A stretch of DNA of 64,000 bases from NCBI RefSeq assembly GCF_026012015.1, contig NZ_BRXR01000001.1, positions 466,001-530,000 on the forward strand. Direction: 5' to 3'. Positions 26,088 through 37,302 of the stretch are shown here, one piece after another. Each line of letters starts with the position of its first letter. Within the stretch, counting starts at the first letter, position 1. Below the pieces are notes generated by a model. That model saw only the letters and a list, made by a program, of their open reading frames with translations, searched no databases and was not told the origin of the DNA. The DNA comes from Clostridium omnivorum. GTDB lineage: Bacteria > Bacillota > Clostridia > Clostridiales > Clostridiaceae. A program made the position numbers and the translations under genes.

Positions 26088-27587
26088 TTAGCCCCCCAAA
26101 GTTACTCCATTTATTCTACTTTCGCTATTAACAGAATTCCAAAGCTTTTCATAGCTATGCCCAGTTAATTCTTCGCATACTTTTCTTGTATTTTCATCCA
26201 CCCCCTTTGCCTCTCCGTTATTTTTCCTTCTATCGATTTCCTTCATAAGAACTGCATATTTTTCTTCTGTAATACAATATTTTTTTGCAAAGCGAATTGC
26301 AATCAGTATGAATAAAATTGGAACTATCCCAAATAAACACTTTATTCCATAAATAGTTAAGCTACTTTGTACAGCAGCCTCTCCTATCTCCTGTGGCTTA
26401 ACATATCCAATCCATTGAAGTAGCAAGCCTATAAGTCCAATAGCTAAACCATTGGCCATTTTCCTTAAGAAGGTGGCCATACCGGAATATATACCTTCTC
26501 TTCTCTTGGAGGTTATCATTTCATCTACATCTGCCACTTCAGGGAGTATAGACCAAGGAACTAAAACTGCAGCTGAAGTTCCAAGACCGCAAATTCCTGA
26601 TATAATATATATTAAAAAAGCAGGTGATTGTGGCGTTAAGAATATGGAGGATATAAGTGCTAATATCCACACCGAAAAGCCAAATTTAAGCGGTGCTGTT
26701 TTTGTATTCTTTTGTGATATTTTAGTATGTATAGGCATTGAAATTAATTGAGCTATTAGTAATGTACCTAATACCATAGAAAATTCATTTGCTCGATTTA
26801 AACATACAGTTAGATAGTAAATAAATAATGTAGTTAAAAAATCCACAGCGGCTTGTCCACTCAAAAACATTCCAGCATGAATTTTAAAACATTTATTATT
26901 AAATACTGATTTTAATTCATTAAAGATATTCCGCTCTTTTAACTCTAAGCTGCCACTGGAATGATTCTCCCAAGTTCCCAAGAAAACTATAAGCCAAGGA
27001 ATAGCATATAAAGCTGAAAATATTAATGCCATAATTAGATAACCCAGTTTTATATTAGTACCACCTAGGCTTTTAATTAATATCTTTGGCAATACTCCTG
27101 CTGCAATAGCAGATGTAACAGAGAAAATCATTCTTATCCCTGTAAAAGAGGTTCTTTCTTTATAATCCTTAGTCATTTCCGGCAATATTGAGTTATAAGG
27201 TATCATAACCATAGAAAACACCATATTAAATAATACATATACTATAAGGTAATATGCAAACAAAGCAATTTTTGATTTGATACCAAAAGAATACCATATT
27301 AAAGTAAAAGATATGAAAATTGGAATTATTCCTAGTAAAAAGTATAGTCTTCTTCTTCCAAACTTAGATTTAGTTCTATCAGATATACTTCCCATTATGG
27401 GATCCCATACTGCATCTATAGCCTTTCCTATCATTATTATTACTCCAGCTGCTGCCGGAGCCATAAGTTCTACATCTGTAAGATAATTTAGGAATAGAAG
27501 ACTTATAAGTAAAAATGCCCCTCCTCCAAAAATGTCGCCACATCCATACATGAGTTTACTTTTTAAACTTGTTTTGGAGTTCTCCAT
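26088..27587 (-). CDS. GPH-family (MelB-like) glycoside:cation symporter
   Basis: A 499-residue membrane carrier with about 12 hydrophobic segments. GPH features include KLMYGCGDIFGGGAFL at the start, the loop DPIMGSISDRTKSKFGRRR, and PYNSILPEMTKDYKERTSF. ATG 27587 follows AGGGGGC. It should import a glycoside with Na+ or H+, for hydrolysis by the GH31 enzyme encoded 4 bases downstream. E. coli sulfoquinovose genes also pair YihQ with GPH carriers (YihO/YihP), supporting a related substrate. Confidence 0.88.
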   Translation of the reverse strand: MENSKTSLKSKLMYGCGDIFGGGAFLLISLLFLNYLTDVELMAPAAAGVIIMIGKAIDAVWDPIMGSISDRTKSKFGRRRLYFLLGIIPIFISFTLIWYSFGIKSKIALFAYYLIVYVLFNMVFSMVMIPYNSILPEMTKDYKERTSFTGIRMIFSVTSAIAAGVLPKILIKSLGGTNIKLGYLIMALIFSALYAIPWLIVFLGTWENHSSGSLELKERNIFNELKSVFNNKCFKIHAGMFLSGQAAVDFLTTLFIYYLTVCLNRANEFSMVLGTLLIAQLISMPIHTKISQKNTKTAPLKFGFSVWILALISSIFLTPQSPAFLIYIISGICGLGTSAAVLVPWSILPEVADVDEMITSKRREGIYSGMATFLRKMANGLAIGLIGLLLQWIGYVKPQEIGEAAVQSSLTIYGIKCLFGIVPILFILIAIRFAKKYCITEEKYAVLMKEIDRRKNNGEAKGVDENTRKVCEELTGHSYEKLWNSVNSESRINGVTLGG

Positions 27588-27935
27588 AGATTTTTTGCCC
27601 CCTTTTATATTAAATTCCCCATTTATAAAACTTTGTCTCATTCTAAAATCATTTTGCTATACCATTATAAATTCCACCAAACACTCCCTCCTATATTTAT
27701 TAATCGTTTTAATTAATTATATTGTAATAATACTTACAATAATACTAATTTTATAATAAAACAAATTCCCAATATTGTCAAAACTTGCTCTATTTAGTAA
27801 AAGTGTTAACTAATTATATTAGTGATTTTGTTCCGTATTCTTTGGCCATGTTTAACTACTCAGATACCATATTGATTGAAAGCTTTATTCTGCATGCACA
27901 ATTAAATATTTTTTCAATCAACATCCTGATTCTGA
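27588..27935. other. Intergenic region upstream of the glycoside operon
   Basis: No gene is supported; a 72-codon frame on the plus strand (27785-28003) lacks a ribosome site and family resemblance. The region should hold the promoter of the symporter-GH31 operon, but no clear sigma-A pair was fixed. Confidence 0.35.
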
Positions 27936-27974
27936 AACAAAAATGCGCCCTTCAGCATTTTGCTTATGGCGCAT
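27936..27974 (-). terminator. Terminator downstream of rnr
   Basis: A 7-bp GC-rich stem ATGCGCC (27943-27949)/GGCGCAT (27968-27974) is followed on the minus strand by TTTTTGTTT. A T-rich stretch on the other side allows weak use on the plus strand. Confidence 0.75.
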
Positions 27975-28111
27975 CTAATATTATTTTTTTATTTTTGAAT
28001 TAATCCTTTGAATACTTTTGCAATGCAAATAATACATTTCAGCAAGCTCTTTTATAGCCCTACTTTCTTAGTATTAAAGCAGTATCTCTTCTTATCTACA
28101 CAAAATACAAG

Positions 28112-30361
28112 TTAATCCATATTTTCATCTAAATCAAGTTTGGATTCATTTTCAAACTCTTCTATAGAAACTATTGGATAATCATTTCTTCTTTTAACAG
28201 GTTCGGTTATACTTATTTCATTATCGTTATCTTCTGCCTCATCTTCATTTTCTTTTATAATAGCAAAGAATATTTCCCTTAAATCTATATCTACTTTTAT
28301 TACTTTAATTTTAATTTCATCGCCCAACCTATACACATTTTTAGTTCTTTCCCCTATCAGACTTAACCGTTTTTCGTCATATACGTAATAGTCGTCATCA
28401 AGAGCACTTATATGCACAAGGCCTTCTATAGTATTAGGAAGTTCTACAAAGAATCCAAAGCTAGTTACTGAAGATATTATTCCTTCAAATTCCTGGCCAA
28501 TTCTTTCACTCATATATTCAGCTTTCTTTAAATCATCTACTTCTCTTTCAGCATCTTGAGCTACTCTTTCCATTTCTGATGATTGCTTTGATGCCTTTTC
28601 AACTTCCTTTGTTAGTTTAGCTGATCTATTTTCATCAATTTGTCCATTTATATATTCTTTTATAATTCTATGAATTATAAGGTCTGGGTATCTTCTTATT
28701 GGTGATGTAAAGTGACAATAATACCTAGCTGCAAGTCCAAAGTGTCCAACACATTCAGGTGAATACTTAGCCTGTTTTAATGACCTTAGAAGTAAAGTGC
28801 TTACTACTGTCTCTTCCTTTTTCCCTTTAACCTTTTCTAAAGCTTCCTGTAGTGCTTTAGGGTGTACCTCCTTGCTCCACTTAACAACATATCCAAGATT
28901 ATATACAAATTCATGAAAAATATTTAACTTTTCCTCATCAGGATCTTCATGAATTCTATACACAAAAGGCAAGTTAGCCCAGAACATATGCTCAGCTATT
29001 GTTTCATTACAAACAAGCATAAATTCCTCTATCATTCTATTTGCTATTTCTCTCTCATAAGGTTTAATTTCTACAGGCCTTCCCTTTTCATCCAAAATTA
29101 TCTTGCTTTCTTCAAATTCAAAGTCAATTGCTCCTCTCTGCATCCTCTTCTTATTGAGAATTTCACAGAGTTCCTGCATAGCTTTAAAGTCTTCATATAA
29201 GTAATCATATCTTTTTATTAAGTCTTCATCTTTATCTTTAAGAATCTTAGTTACATCTGTATAAGTCATTCTTTCACTGGTCTTTATTACACTTTCAACT
29301 ATTTCATGATCAAGCACTTTACCTGATCTATCTATCTCCATAAAACAAGTAAGAGCAAGTCTATCCACTCTTGGATTTAAGCTGCATATACCATTAGATA
29401 ACTTTCTTGGAAGCATAGGTATAACTCTATCAATTAAATACACAGAAGTAGCTCTCTTATACGCTTCTTTATCCAAAGGATTCTTTTCTTTTACATAATT
29501 TGAAACATCGGCAATATGTACACCTAATTTGAAATTGCCATTAGGAAGTACTTCAATTGATACAGCATCATCTAAGTCCTTTGCATCTTCTCCATCAATA
29601 GTCACCATCTTTATATTTCTTAAATCTCTTCTTCTAGCATACTCATCTTCTGGTATATCTTCTGGTATATTATTAGCATAACTTTCAACCTTTTCTGGAA
29701 ACTCTTCTGGAAGTGCATATTTTTTGATTATAGTTAAAATATCAATTCCCTTTTCACCTTTATTTCCAAGAATTTCAGTTATTCTTCCTTCTGGATTCCT
29801 TCTTTTATCTGGCCATTCTGTTATTTCCACTATAACTATTTGACCAGTTTTTGCTCCATTTCTTTCAGCTTTTGGAATAAAAATATCTTGATATATTCTT
29901 TTATCATCAGGCACTACAAAACCAAAATTCCTGCTATCTTCATAAGTACCTATTACAGTCTTATTGCCTCTTTCAATTATTCGTAATATTTCTCCTTCTC
30001 TTCTCTTTCCATTGTTCTCTTCTTTAGTAACCTTAGCAATAACTCTATCCCCATGCATTGCACCATTCATGTTTGATATAGGTATAAATACATCAGATGC
30101 TACTTCTTCTGGTATAACAAAACCATACCCCTTTTGATGCCCTTGTAATTTCCCTAAAACTAATCCCATTCTTGCTGGTACTCCAAAGTGATCAGTTCTT
30201 GTTCTAACTATGAGTCCATCCTTTTCCATATACTTAATTATCTTTTCAAATTCTTTCATTTCATCTCTAGGTACACTAAATATTTTTGCTAGTTCATGAA
30301 CTGACATAGGTTTATATGCCTGTTCATTCATAAACTCTAATAGTGACTCTCTTATATTCAT
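28112..30361 (-). CDS. rnr: Ribonuclease R
   Basis: A 749-residue 3'-5' exoribonuclease of the RNB family. It degrades structured RNA and, with tmRNA/SmpB, non-stop mRNAs. Order: an N-terminal winged helix (residues about 1-60), cold-shock RNA-binding domains (GYGFVIPEEVASDVFI), the RNB domain with its Asp cluster DGEDAKDLDDAVS, RRYPDLIIHR, then S1 (GFFVELPNTIEGLVHIS) and an acidic tail. ATG 30361 follows GAAGGGA. It lies 225 bases after secG. Confidence 0.96.
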   Translation of the reverse strand: MNIRESLLEFMNEQAYKPMSVHELAKIFSVPRDEMKEFEKIIKYMEKDGLIVRTRTDHFGVPARMGLVLGKLQGHQKGYGFVIPEEVASDVFIPISNMNGAMHGDRVIAKVTKEENNGKRREGEILRIIERGNKTVIGTYEDSRNFGFVVPDDKRIYQDIFIPKAERNGAKTGQIVIVEITEWPDKRRNPEGRITEILGNKGEKGIDILTIIKKYALPEEFPEKVESYANNIPEDIPEDEYARRRDLRNIKMVTIDGEDAKDLDDAVSIEVLPNGNFKLGVHIADVSNYVKEKNPLDKEAYKRATSVYLIDRVIPMLPRKLSNGICSLNPRVDRLALTCFMEIDRSGKVLDHEIVESVIKTSERMTYTDVTKILKDKDEDLIKRYDYLYEDFKAMQELCEILNKKRMQRGAIDFEFEESKIILDEKGRPVEIKPYEREIANRMIEEFMLVCNETIAEHMFWANLPFVYRIHEDPDEEKLNIFHEFVYNLGYVVKWSKEVHPKALQEALEKVKGKKEETVVSTLLLRSLKQAKYSPECVGHFGLAARYYCHFTSPIRRYPDLIIHRIIKEYINGQIDENRSAKLTKEVEKASKQSSEMERVAQDAEREVDDLKKAEYMSERIGQEFEGIISSVTSFGFFVELPNTIEGLVHISALDDDYYVYDEKRLSLIGERTKNVYRLGDEIKIKVIKVDIDLREIFFAIIKENEDEAEDNDNEISITEPVKRRNDYPIVSIEEFENESKLDLDENMD

Positions 30362-30539
30362 ACAGTTTACTCCCTTCAATAACATATATATAATTAGTTT
30401 TCGGATAATCATAAAAAATATTCAAAATTTAATACTATACTTATAATTTCCATAATTTATTATATATTATAGTAAATTTAACCATTAGTCAAATTATTAT
30501 TATTAAACAGATTTATGATTATTGAAAAATAATGAAAAC

Positions 30540-30572
30540 AAAAAAAGTACAGCCTTCAGCTATACTTTTGTA
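30540..30572 (-). terminator. Terminator between secG and rnr
   Basis: The minus strand shows AAAGTA.AGC/GCT.TACTTT with a TGAAG loop, followed by a run of T. It follows the secG stop by about 15 bases, so rnr transcription needs read-through or its own promoter. Confidence 0.75.
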
Positions 30573-30586
30573 AACTATCGCATTTA

Positions 30587-30817
30587 TTATTTTATTAAGT
30601 TCAACGCAATAACAATTCCAGCAAATAAAACAGATGTAATTACTGTAATTCTAGCTAACATGGATTCGTAAGTTTTAGTTTTATTTTTGCTGAAGTAAGT
30701 GTCACTTCCTCCGCCTATAAATCCTGAAAGTCCGTTAGTTTTACTTGGCTGCATTAGAACAGAAACAATAAGTGTTATAGAAACAATTACAAGTCCTATA
30801 ATCAATGCTATACGCAT
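30587..30817 (-). CDS. secG: Preprotein translocase subunit SecG
   Basis: A 76-residue membrane protein with two hydrophobic helices (residues about 2-21 and 53-74) flanking the SecG loop MQPSKTNGLSGFIGGGSDTY. It assists SecYEG translocation. GGAGGTG lies before ATG 30817. Its place between eno and rnr is the usual clostridial one. Confidence 0.92.
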   Translation of the reverse strand: MRIALIIGLVIVSITLIVSVLMQPSKTNGLSGFIGGGSDTYFSKNKTKTYESMLARITVITSVLFAGIVIALNLIK

Positions 30818-30933
30818 GGTCGCACCTCCCGCACACTAATATACTATATTGTATCATAGGAACCATGATATTACAACTTTTAGTACAAATTTGGTTACAA
30901 TTTATACTTTAATTTTCTTTTTTTGTATAAAAT

Positions 30934-30957
30934 ATGGAGCTGAAAAACCAGCTCCAT
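30934..30957 (-). terminator. Terminator after eno
   Basis: A perfect 9-bp stem ATGGAGCTG/CAGCTCCAT is followed on the minus strand by ATTTTATAC and further T/A-rich bases. It closes the glycolytic operon. Confidence 0.75.
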
Positions 30958-30973
30958 GCATTTTTATATTATA

Positions 30974-32299
<1,326 letters not shown>

Positions 32300-32327
32300 T
32301 TATAAGTGCATTGTTATGCTTTTTATA

Positions 32328-33854
32328 TTAAAATAATGATTCACCTGTCATTTCTTTTGGAGCATCGAGTCCCATAACTTTAAGCATGGTAGGAGCTATA
32401 TCACATAGTCTTCCACCATCTCTCATTGGTTTTGCTTCCTTAGAAACGAATAAGAATGGCACTGGATCACTAGTATGAGCTGTCATAGGTGCTCCAGTTG
32501 AATAATCTATCATTTGTTCTGCATTTCCATGGTCAGCAGTTATAAATACAGTTCCATCCTTCTCAAGAACTTTTCCAACTACCTTTCCAAGGCACTGATC
32601 AACAGTTTCAATAGCCTTTACAGCAGCTTCAAACACGCCTGTATGACCAACCATATCTGGGTTTGCAAAGTTTAGTATTATCATATCATATTGGTCTGAA
32701 TTTAATCTCTTGATAACTTCTTCAGTAACTTCATACGCACTCATCTCTGGCTGTAAATCGTAAGTAGCAACTTTTGGTGAAGGAATTAATGCTCTGTCCT
32801 CACCTTCATTAGGTGCTTCAACTCCTCCATTAAAGAAGAAAGTTACATGTGCATATTTTTCTGTTTCAGCAATTCTTAATTGCTTCTTGCCTAATTTGCT
32901 TAAATACTCTCCTAAAGTATTATTATAGCTTTGTGGAGTATAAGCAACTAGTACATTCTCAATAGTTTTATCATATTGAGTCATGCAAACATAAGTTAAA
33001 TCAAGACTTTCTCTTTCAAAGCCATCAAAGACCTTGTCATTTATAGCTCTAGTTATTTCTCTAGCTCTATCAGGTCTAAAGTTAAAGAAAATAACACAAT
33101 CTTTATTTTGAATTGTAGCAACTGGCTTTCCATTTTCCATAACTACTGTAGGAAGTACAAATTCATCAGTTTTATTATCATGGTATGACTTTTCAACTGC
33201 TTCTACTCCACTTGCTGCTTCTTCACCTTTTCCAAGCACTATAGCATTATATGCTAGTTGTACTCTTTCCCATCTTTTATCCCTATCCATAGCATAGTAT
33301 CTTCCACTAACAGTAGCCACTCTGCCATTTCCTAGTTCCATTATATAATTCTCTAAATCAGCCATAAAGTCTTTTCCTGATGAAGGTGGAGTATCTCTAC
33401 CATCCATAAATGCATGAACATAGACTTTTTTAAGTCCCTTATCCTTCGCCAACTTTAATAGTGCCTTTAGGTGATCTATGTGGGAGTGTACTCCCCCGTC
33501 AGATAAAAGTCCTAAAAGATGAAGCGAAGAATTATTCTTTAATGCATTATCAATAGCTGTATTTAAAGCTGCATTATTAAAGAAGTTACCTTCTTCTATT
33601 TCTTTTGTTATTCTAGTCAATTCTTGATATATTATTCTACCTGCGCCAATGTTTAAATGTCCTACTTCAGAGTTTCCCATTTGTCCTTTAGGAAGTCCAA
33701 CATCAAGTCCACTAGCACTTAATTGAGTATGAGGATAATTATCAAAATATCTGTCATAGTTTGGTTTCTTTGCTGCCATTATAGCATTACCATCTACTTT
33801 GTCTGTTATTCCAAAGCCATCTAAAATCATTAGCATTACTGGTTTCTTTGACAT
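32328..33854 (-). CDS. gpmI: Cofactor-independent phosphoglycerate mutase
   Basis: A 508-residue Mn2+-dependent phosphoglycerate mutase of the alkaline-phosphatase fold. It has MLMILDGFGI, the phospho-Ser motif MGNSEVGHLNIGAGR, HAFMDGRDTPP, FFNFRPDRAREIT and the metal site FITADHGNAEQM. ATG 33854 follows AGGGGG. Dependence on Mn2+ and pH typically links this enzyme to sporulation in Gram-positive spore formers. Confidence 0.97.
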   Translation of the reverse strand: MSKKPVMLMILDGFGITDKVDGNAIMAAKKPNYDRYFDNYPHTQLSASGLDVGLPKGQMGNSEVGHLNIGAGRIIYQELTRITKEIEEGNFFNNAALNTAIDNALKNNSSLHLLGLLSDGGVHSHIDHLKALLKLAKDKGLKKVYVHAFMDGRDTPPSSGKDFMADLENYIMELGNGRVATVSGRYYAMDRDKRWERVQLAYNAIVLGKGEEAASGVEAVEKSYHDNKTDEFVLPTVVMENGKPVATIQNKDCVIFFNFRPDRAREITRAINDKVFDGFERESLDLTYVCMTQYDKTIENVLVAYTPQSYNNTLGEYLSKLGKKQLRIAETEKYAHVTFFFNGGVEAPNEGEDRALIPSPKVATYDLQPEMSAYEVTEEVIKRLNSDQYDMIILNFANPDMVGHTGVFEAAVKAIETVDQCLGKVVGKVLEKDGTVFITADHGNAEQMIDYSTGAPMTAHTSDPVPFLFVSKEAKPMRDGGRLCDIAPTMLKVMGLDAPKEMTGESLF

Positions 33855-33921
33855 TTCTTTACCCCCTGGTATTCCTTTTAAACGCATAACAATTATAATT
33901 TGCTGCGCCTATGATATTCAA

Positions 33922-33961
33922 TTTAGATGCATTGCATTTTGTCCAATGCAATGCATCTAAA
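33922..33961 (-). other. Perfect 17-bp stem-loop between tpiA and gpmI
   Basis: Bases 33922-33938 pair completely with 33945-33961 around a 6-nt loop. No T-tract follows on the minus strand, so a terminator is unlikely. It begins 6 bases after the tpiA stop and probably marks an mRNA processing or stabilising structure. Confidence 0.7.
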
Positions 33962-33967
33962 TACTAA

Positions 33968-34714
33968 TTAGTAATTTACTATTGAAGCAAAATCAGCTGC
34001 AACAAGACTTGCTCCACCAACTAGAGATCCATCTATATCTGATTTTCCCATTTGTTCTTTAATAGTTGAAGGTTTTACAGATCCACCATATTGGATTCTT
34101 GTCTTATCAGCAACTTCACTGCCGTATACTTTTGCTATAACACTTCTTATGAAAGCTATAGTTTCATTTGCTTGGTCAGCTGTAGCAGTTTTTCCTGTTC
34201 CTATTGCCCAGATTGGCTCATAAGCAACAACTAACTTCTCAACCTGTTCAGCTGTAAGCCCTGCTAAATCAAGTTTAATCTGTCTTCCAATAACTTCTTC
34301 AGTTATATTTCCTTCTCTTTCTTCTAATGATTCACCAACACAAAGTATTGGAACCATATTGTGAGCAAAAACAGCCTTTAACTTTTTATTTACAGTTTCA
34401 TCTGTTTCATTAAAATACTGTCTTCTTTCACTATGTCCGATTATTACATAATCTATGTTTAGGGATTCTAGCATTACTGGTGCTATTTCCCCAGTAAAAG
34501 CTCCTTTTTCTTCAAAATACATATTTTGAGCTCCAACTTTTATATTGCTTCCAGCTACAGCTTTTTTAACTGCATCAAGGCATACAAAAGTAGGACATAC
34601 AACTACTTCGCAGTTTGCACTAACAACCTGTGGCTTTAACTCCTCTATGAATTTAACTGCTTCATCTACAGTATAGTGCATCTTCCAATTTCCTGCTATT
34701 ATTGCTTTTCTCAT
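33968..34714 (-). CDS. tpiA: Triosephosphate isomerase
   Basis: A 248-residue TIM barrel interconverting glyceraldehyde-3-phosphate and dihydroxyacetone phosphate. Catalytic residues are seen in AGNWKMH (Lys), IGHSERR (His) and [11 protein letters not shown] (Glu); the phosphate site is [12 protein letters not shown] 34714 follows GGGGAG. Third structural gene of the glycolytic operon. Confidence 0.97.
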   Translation of the reverse strand: MRKAIIAGNWKMHYTVDEAVKFIEELKPQVVSANCEVVVCPTFVCLDAVKKAVAGSNIKVGAQNMYFEEKGAFTGEIAPVMLESLNIDYVIIGHSERRQYFNETDETVNKKLKAVFAHNMVPILCVGESLEEREGNITEEVIGRQIKLDLAGLTAEQVEKLVVAYEPIWAIGTGKTATADQANETIAFIRSVIAKVYGSEVADKTRIQYGGSVKPSTIKEQMGKSDIDGSLVGGASLVAADFASIVNY

Positions 34715-34807
34715 TTAAAACACTCCCCATTTTTATTTAATTTTAATAAATAAAGGTATGTAATCTATATATAATTTTTCTTATTTTCAATATTATTATG
34801 TATATAT

Positions 34808-34841
34808 TTCCCCATATAGCTATTTTAAACTACATGGGGAA
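34808..34841 (-). terminator. Hairpin between pgk and tpiA
   Basis: TTCCCCATATAG/CTACATGGGGAA forms 12 positions with one A-C mismatch. The tail on the minus strand is only T/A-mixed, so it may act as a weak terminator or a processing hairpin inside the operon. Confidence 0.4.
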
Positions 34842-34903
34842 TTTTTAACTAGTTTTATTATAGCATTAATTTGTTATTTGTAAAGTTTATTACCAAATAG
34901 CTA

Positions 34904-36094
34904 CTATTTATCGTTTAAAGCTGCTATTCCTGGTAATTCTTTTCCTTCTAAGAATTCAAGTGATGCTCCTCCACCAGTTGAGATGTGAGTCATCTTATCA
35001 CCAAATCCTAGATTATTTACTGCTGCTGCACTATCTCCTCCGCCTATAACTGTTGTAGCATCTGATTCAGCCATAGCTTTTGCTACTGCTACTGTTCCAG
35101 CTGCAAAGTTCTTAAATTCTGCAACTCCCATAGGTCCGTTCCATATAACTGTTTTTGCTTCTTTTACAGCATCAGCAAATAGTTTTTCGGATTTTGGTCC
35201 GATATCAAGTCCCATATATCCTTCTGGAACATTTTGATCTTCTGTAATTTTTGCATCAACATCAGCATATTCAGGAGCAACTCTGTTGTCTACAGGTAGT
35301 AGAAGTTTAACTCCTTTAGTCTTTGCCTTTTCCATCATTTCTTTAGCGTAATCTACTCTCTCTTCATCAAGTAGAGATTTTCCTATTTCATAACCTTGAG
35401 CTTTTAGGAATGTATATGCCATTCCTCCACCTATAATTAAAGTATCTACTTTTTCTAATAGATTGTTTATAACAGCTATTTTATCAACTACCTTAGCTCC
35501 ACCAAGTATAGCACAGAAAGGCTTAACTGGGTTTTCAACAGCTTCTCCAAGGAACTTTAATTCTTTTTGAATTAAATATCCACATACAGCTACTGGAACG
35601 AACTCAGTTACACCAACTGTTGAGCAGTGAGCTCTGTGAGCTGATCCAAATGCATCATTAACATATATATCAGCTAATGAAGCCAATTCCTTTGAAAAAG
35701 CTTCTTCGTTCTTTCCTTCTTCTTTTCTGTATCTTGTATTTTCAAGAAGAATAATATCTCCTTCTTTAGCACTGGAAACTGCTTTTTTAGCATTTTCTCC
35801 TACTACTACATCGTCAGCTGCAAAAAGTACTTCTTTACCAAGAAGTTCTGATAATCTTTTAGCTACTGGTGCTAGAGTTAAGCTTGGATCTGGTCCTTTT
35901 GCTTTTCCTAAGTGTGAGCATAGTATTACCTTTGCTCCATTTGCAACTAAATATTTTATTGTTGGAAGAGCTCCAACTAGTCTATTTTCATCAGTAATAA
36001 CTCCGTCCTTCATTGGAACGTTGAAGTCACATCTTACAAGCACTCTTTTTCCTTTTACATCAACGTCTTCTATGGTCTTTTTATTGAAGTTCAT
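34904..36094 (-). CDS. pgk: Phosphoglycerate kinase
   Basis: A 396-residue kinase making ATP from 1,3-bisphosphoglycerate. It has [47 protein letters not shown] and the nucleotide loop [14 protein letters not shown] 36094 with AAGGAGA is preferred over an upstream ATG. Second structural gene of the operon. Confidence 0.97.
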   Translation of the reverse strand: MNFNKKTIEDVDVKGKRVLVRCDFNVPMKDGVITDENRLVGALPTIKYLVANGAKVILCSHLGKAKGPDPSLTLAPVAKRLSELLGKEVLFAADDVVVGENAKKAVSSAKEGDIILLENTRYRKEEGKNEEAFSKELASLADIYVNDAFGSAHRAHCSTVGVTEFVPVAVCGYLIQKELKFLGEAVENPVKPFCAILGGAKVVDKIAVINNLLEKVDTLIIGGGMAYTFLKAQGYEIGKSLLDEERVDYAKEMMEKAKTKGVKLLLPVDNRVAPEYADVDAKITEDQNVPEGYMGLDIGPKSEKLFADAVKEAKTVIWNGPMGVAEFKNFAAGTVAVAKAMAESDATTVIGGGDSAAAVNNLGFGDKMTHISTGGGASLEFLEGKELPGIAALNDK

Positions 36095-36130
36095 ATTACA
36101 ATCTCCTTCCACTACTCAAAGCTAATGAAT

Positions 36131-36170
36131 AAAAGGTCTGGGTTTATAGCCCGAACTACAAAACCAGACC
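36131..36170 (-). terminator. Terminator-like hairpin between gap and pgk
   Basis: GGTCTGG (36135-36141) pairs with CCAGACC (36164-36170), and the minus strand continues TTTTATT. It could reduce transcription from gap to pgk or define the 3' end of a gap mRNA. Confidence 0.55.
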
Positions 36171-36210
36171 CTATTTTAAATCTTCAAATACTTGTAACTA
36201 AATACTTAAA

Positions 36211-37227
36211 TTACTTTAAGAAGTTAGCGAAGTGCTTTATAGTTCTAACCATTTGGCTAGTGTATGAGTTTTCGTTGTCATACCATGCAACTGTTTGAAC
36301 TTGGTATAAATCTTCTCCGATTTTAGAAACCATTGTTTGAGTTGCATCAAATAAAGAACCGTAATTGATTCCAATGATATCAGAAGATACTAATTCTTCT
36401 TCAGTGTAACCAAAAGATTCATTTGAAGCAGCCTTCATAGCAGCGTTGATTCCTTCAACTGTAACATCTTTTCCTTTAACAACTGAAACTAATATAGTTG
36501 TTGAACCAGTTGGAACTGGAACCCTTTGTGCTGAACCGATTAATTTTCCCTTTAATTCTGGAATAACGAGTCCAATAGCCTTTGCAGCTCCTGTTGAGTT
36601 TGGAACTATATTTACAGCTGCTGCTCTAGCACGTCTGAAATCACCTTTTCTATGTGGTCCATCTAATACCATTTGGTCTCCAGTGTAAGCGTGGATTGTT
36701 GACATTATACCGGATTGAATTGGTGCATAGTCATTAAGTGCCTTAGCCATTGGAGCTAAGCAGTTAGTTGTACATGATGCAGCTGATATTATGTGATCTT
36801 CAGCAGTTAATATATCATGGTTTACATTGTAAACAACTGTTGGAAGGTCGTTACCAGCTGGAGCTGAAATAACTACTTTCTTAGCACCTGCGTTGATGTG
36901 TGCTTGTGATTTTGCTTTTGATACATAGAATCCAGTACATTCAAGTACTACGTCTACTCCAATTTCTCCCCATGGAAGTTTTGAAGCATCAGCTTCTGCG
37001 TATATCTTTATTTCTTTTCCATTAACAACGATTGAGGACTCTTTAGCTTCAACTGTTCCTTCATATCTACCTTGTGATGAGTCATATTTTAATAAGTGTG
37101 CTAACATCTTAGGATCAGTTAAATCATTGATTGCAACAACATCGTATCCCTCTGCTCCAAACATTTGTCTGAATGCAAGACGTCCTATTCTTCCAAAACC
37201 ATTAATAGCTACTTTAACATTTGACAT
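36211..37227 (-). CDS. gap: Glyceraldehyde-3-phosphate dehydrogenase
   Basis: A 338-residue NAD-linked GAPDH. The NAD loop [12 protein letters not shown] is followed by AINDLTD, whose Asp favours NAD. The catalytic [12 protein letters not shown] and the C-terminal [13 protein letters not shown] are intact. AGGAGG precedes ATG 37227. First enzyme gene after cggR, the usual place in CggR-controlled operons. Confidence 0.97.
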   Translation of the reverse strand: MSNVKVAINGFGRIGRLAFRQMFGAEGYDVVAINDLTDPKMLAHLLKYDSSQGRYEGTVEAKESSIVVNGKEIKIYAEADASKLPWGEIGVDVVLECTGFYVSKAKSQAHINAGAKKVVISAPAGNDLPTVVYNVNHDILTAEDHIISAASCTTNCLAPMAKALNDYAPIQSGIMSTIHAYTGDQMVLDGPHRKGDFRRARAAAVNIVPNSTGAAKAIGLVIPELKGKLIGSAQRVPVPTGSTTILVSVVKGKDVTVEGINAAMKAASNESFGYTEEELVSSDIIGINYGSLFDATQTMVSKIGEDLYQVQTVAWYDNENSYTSQMVRTIKHFANFLK

Positions 37228-37302
37228 TTAAATACCTCCTGAAATTTTAAAATTATTATATGTTAATATAATTATTGGACTAAAATAATGGTCATTATTA
37301 GT

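Noticed and set aside
24074-27587. A complete sulfoquinovose degradation locus
   Set aside because: No kinase, isomerase, aldolase or transaldolase of the known pathways is nearby, and the sulfonate-binding Arg is changed.
27785-28003. 72-codon plus-strand frame as a small membrane protein
   Set aside because: No ribosome site, AT-driven hydrophobicity, and it overlaps the rnr terminator.
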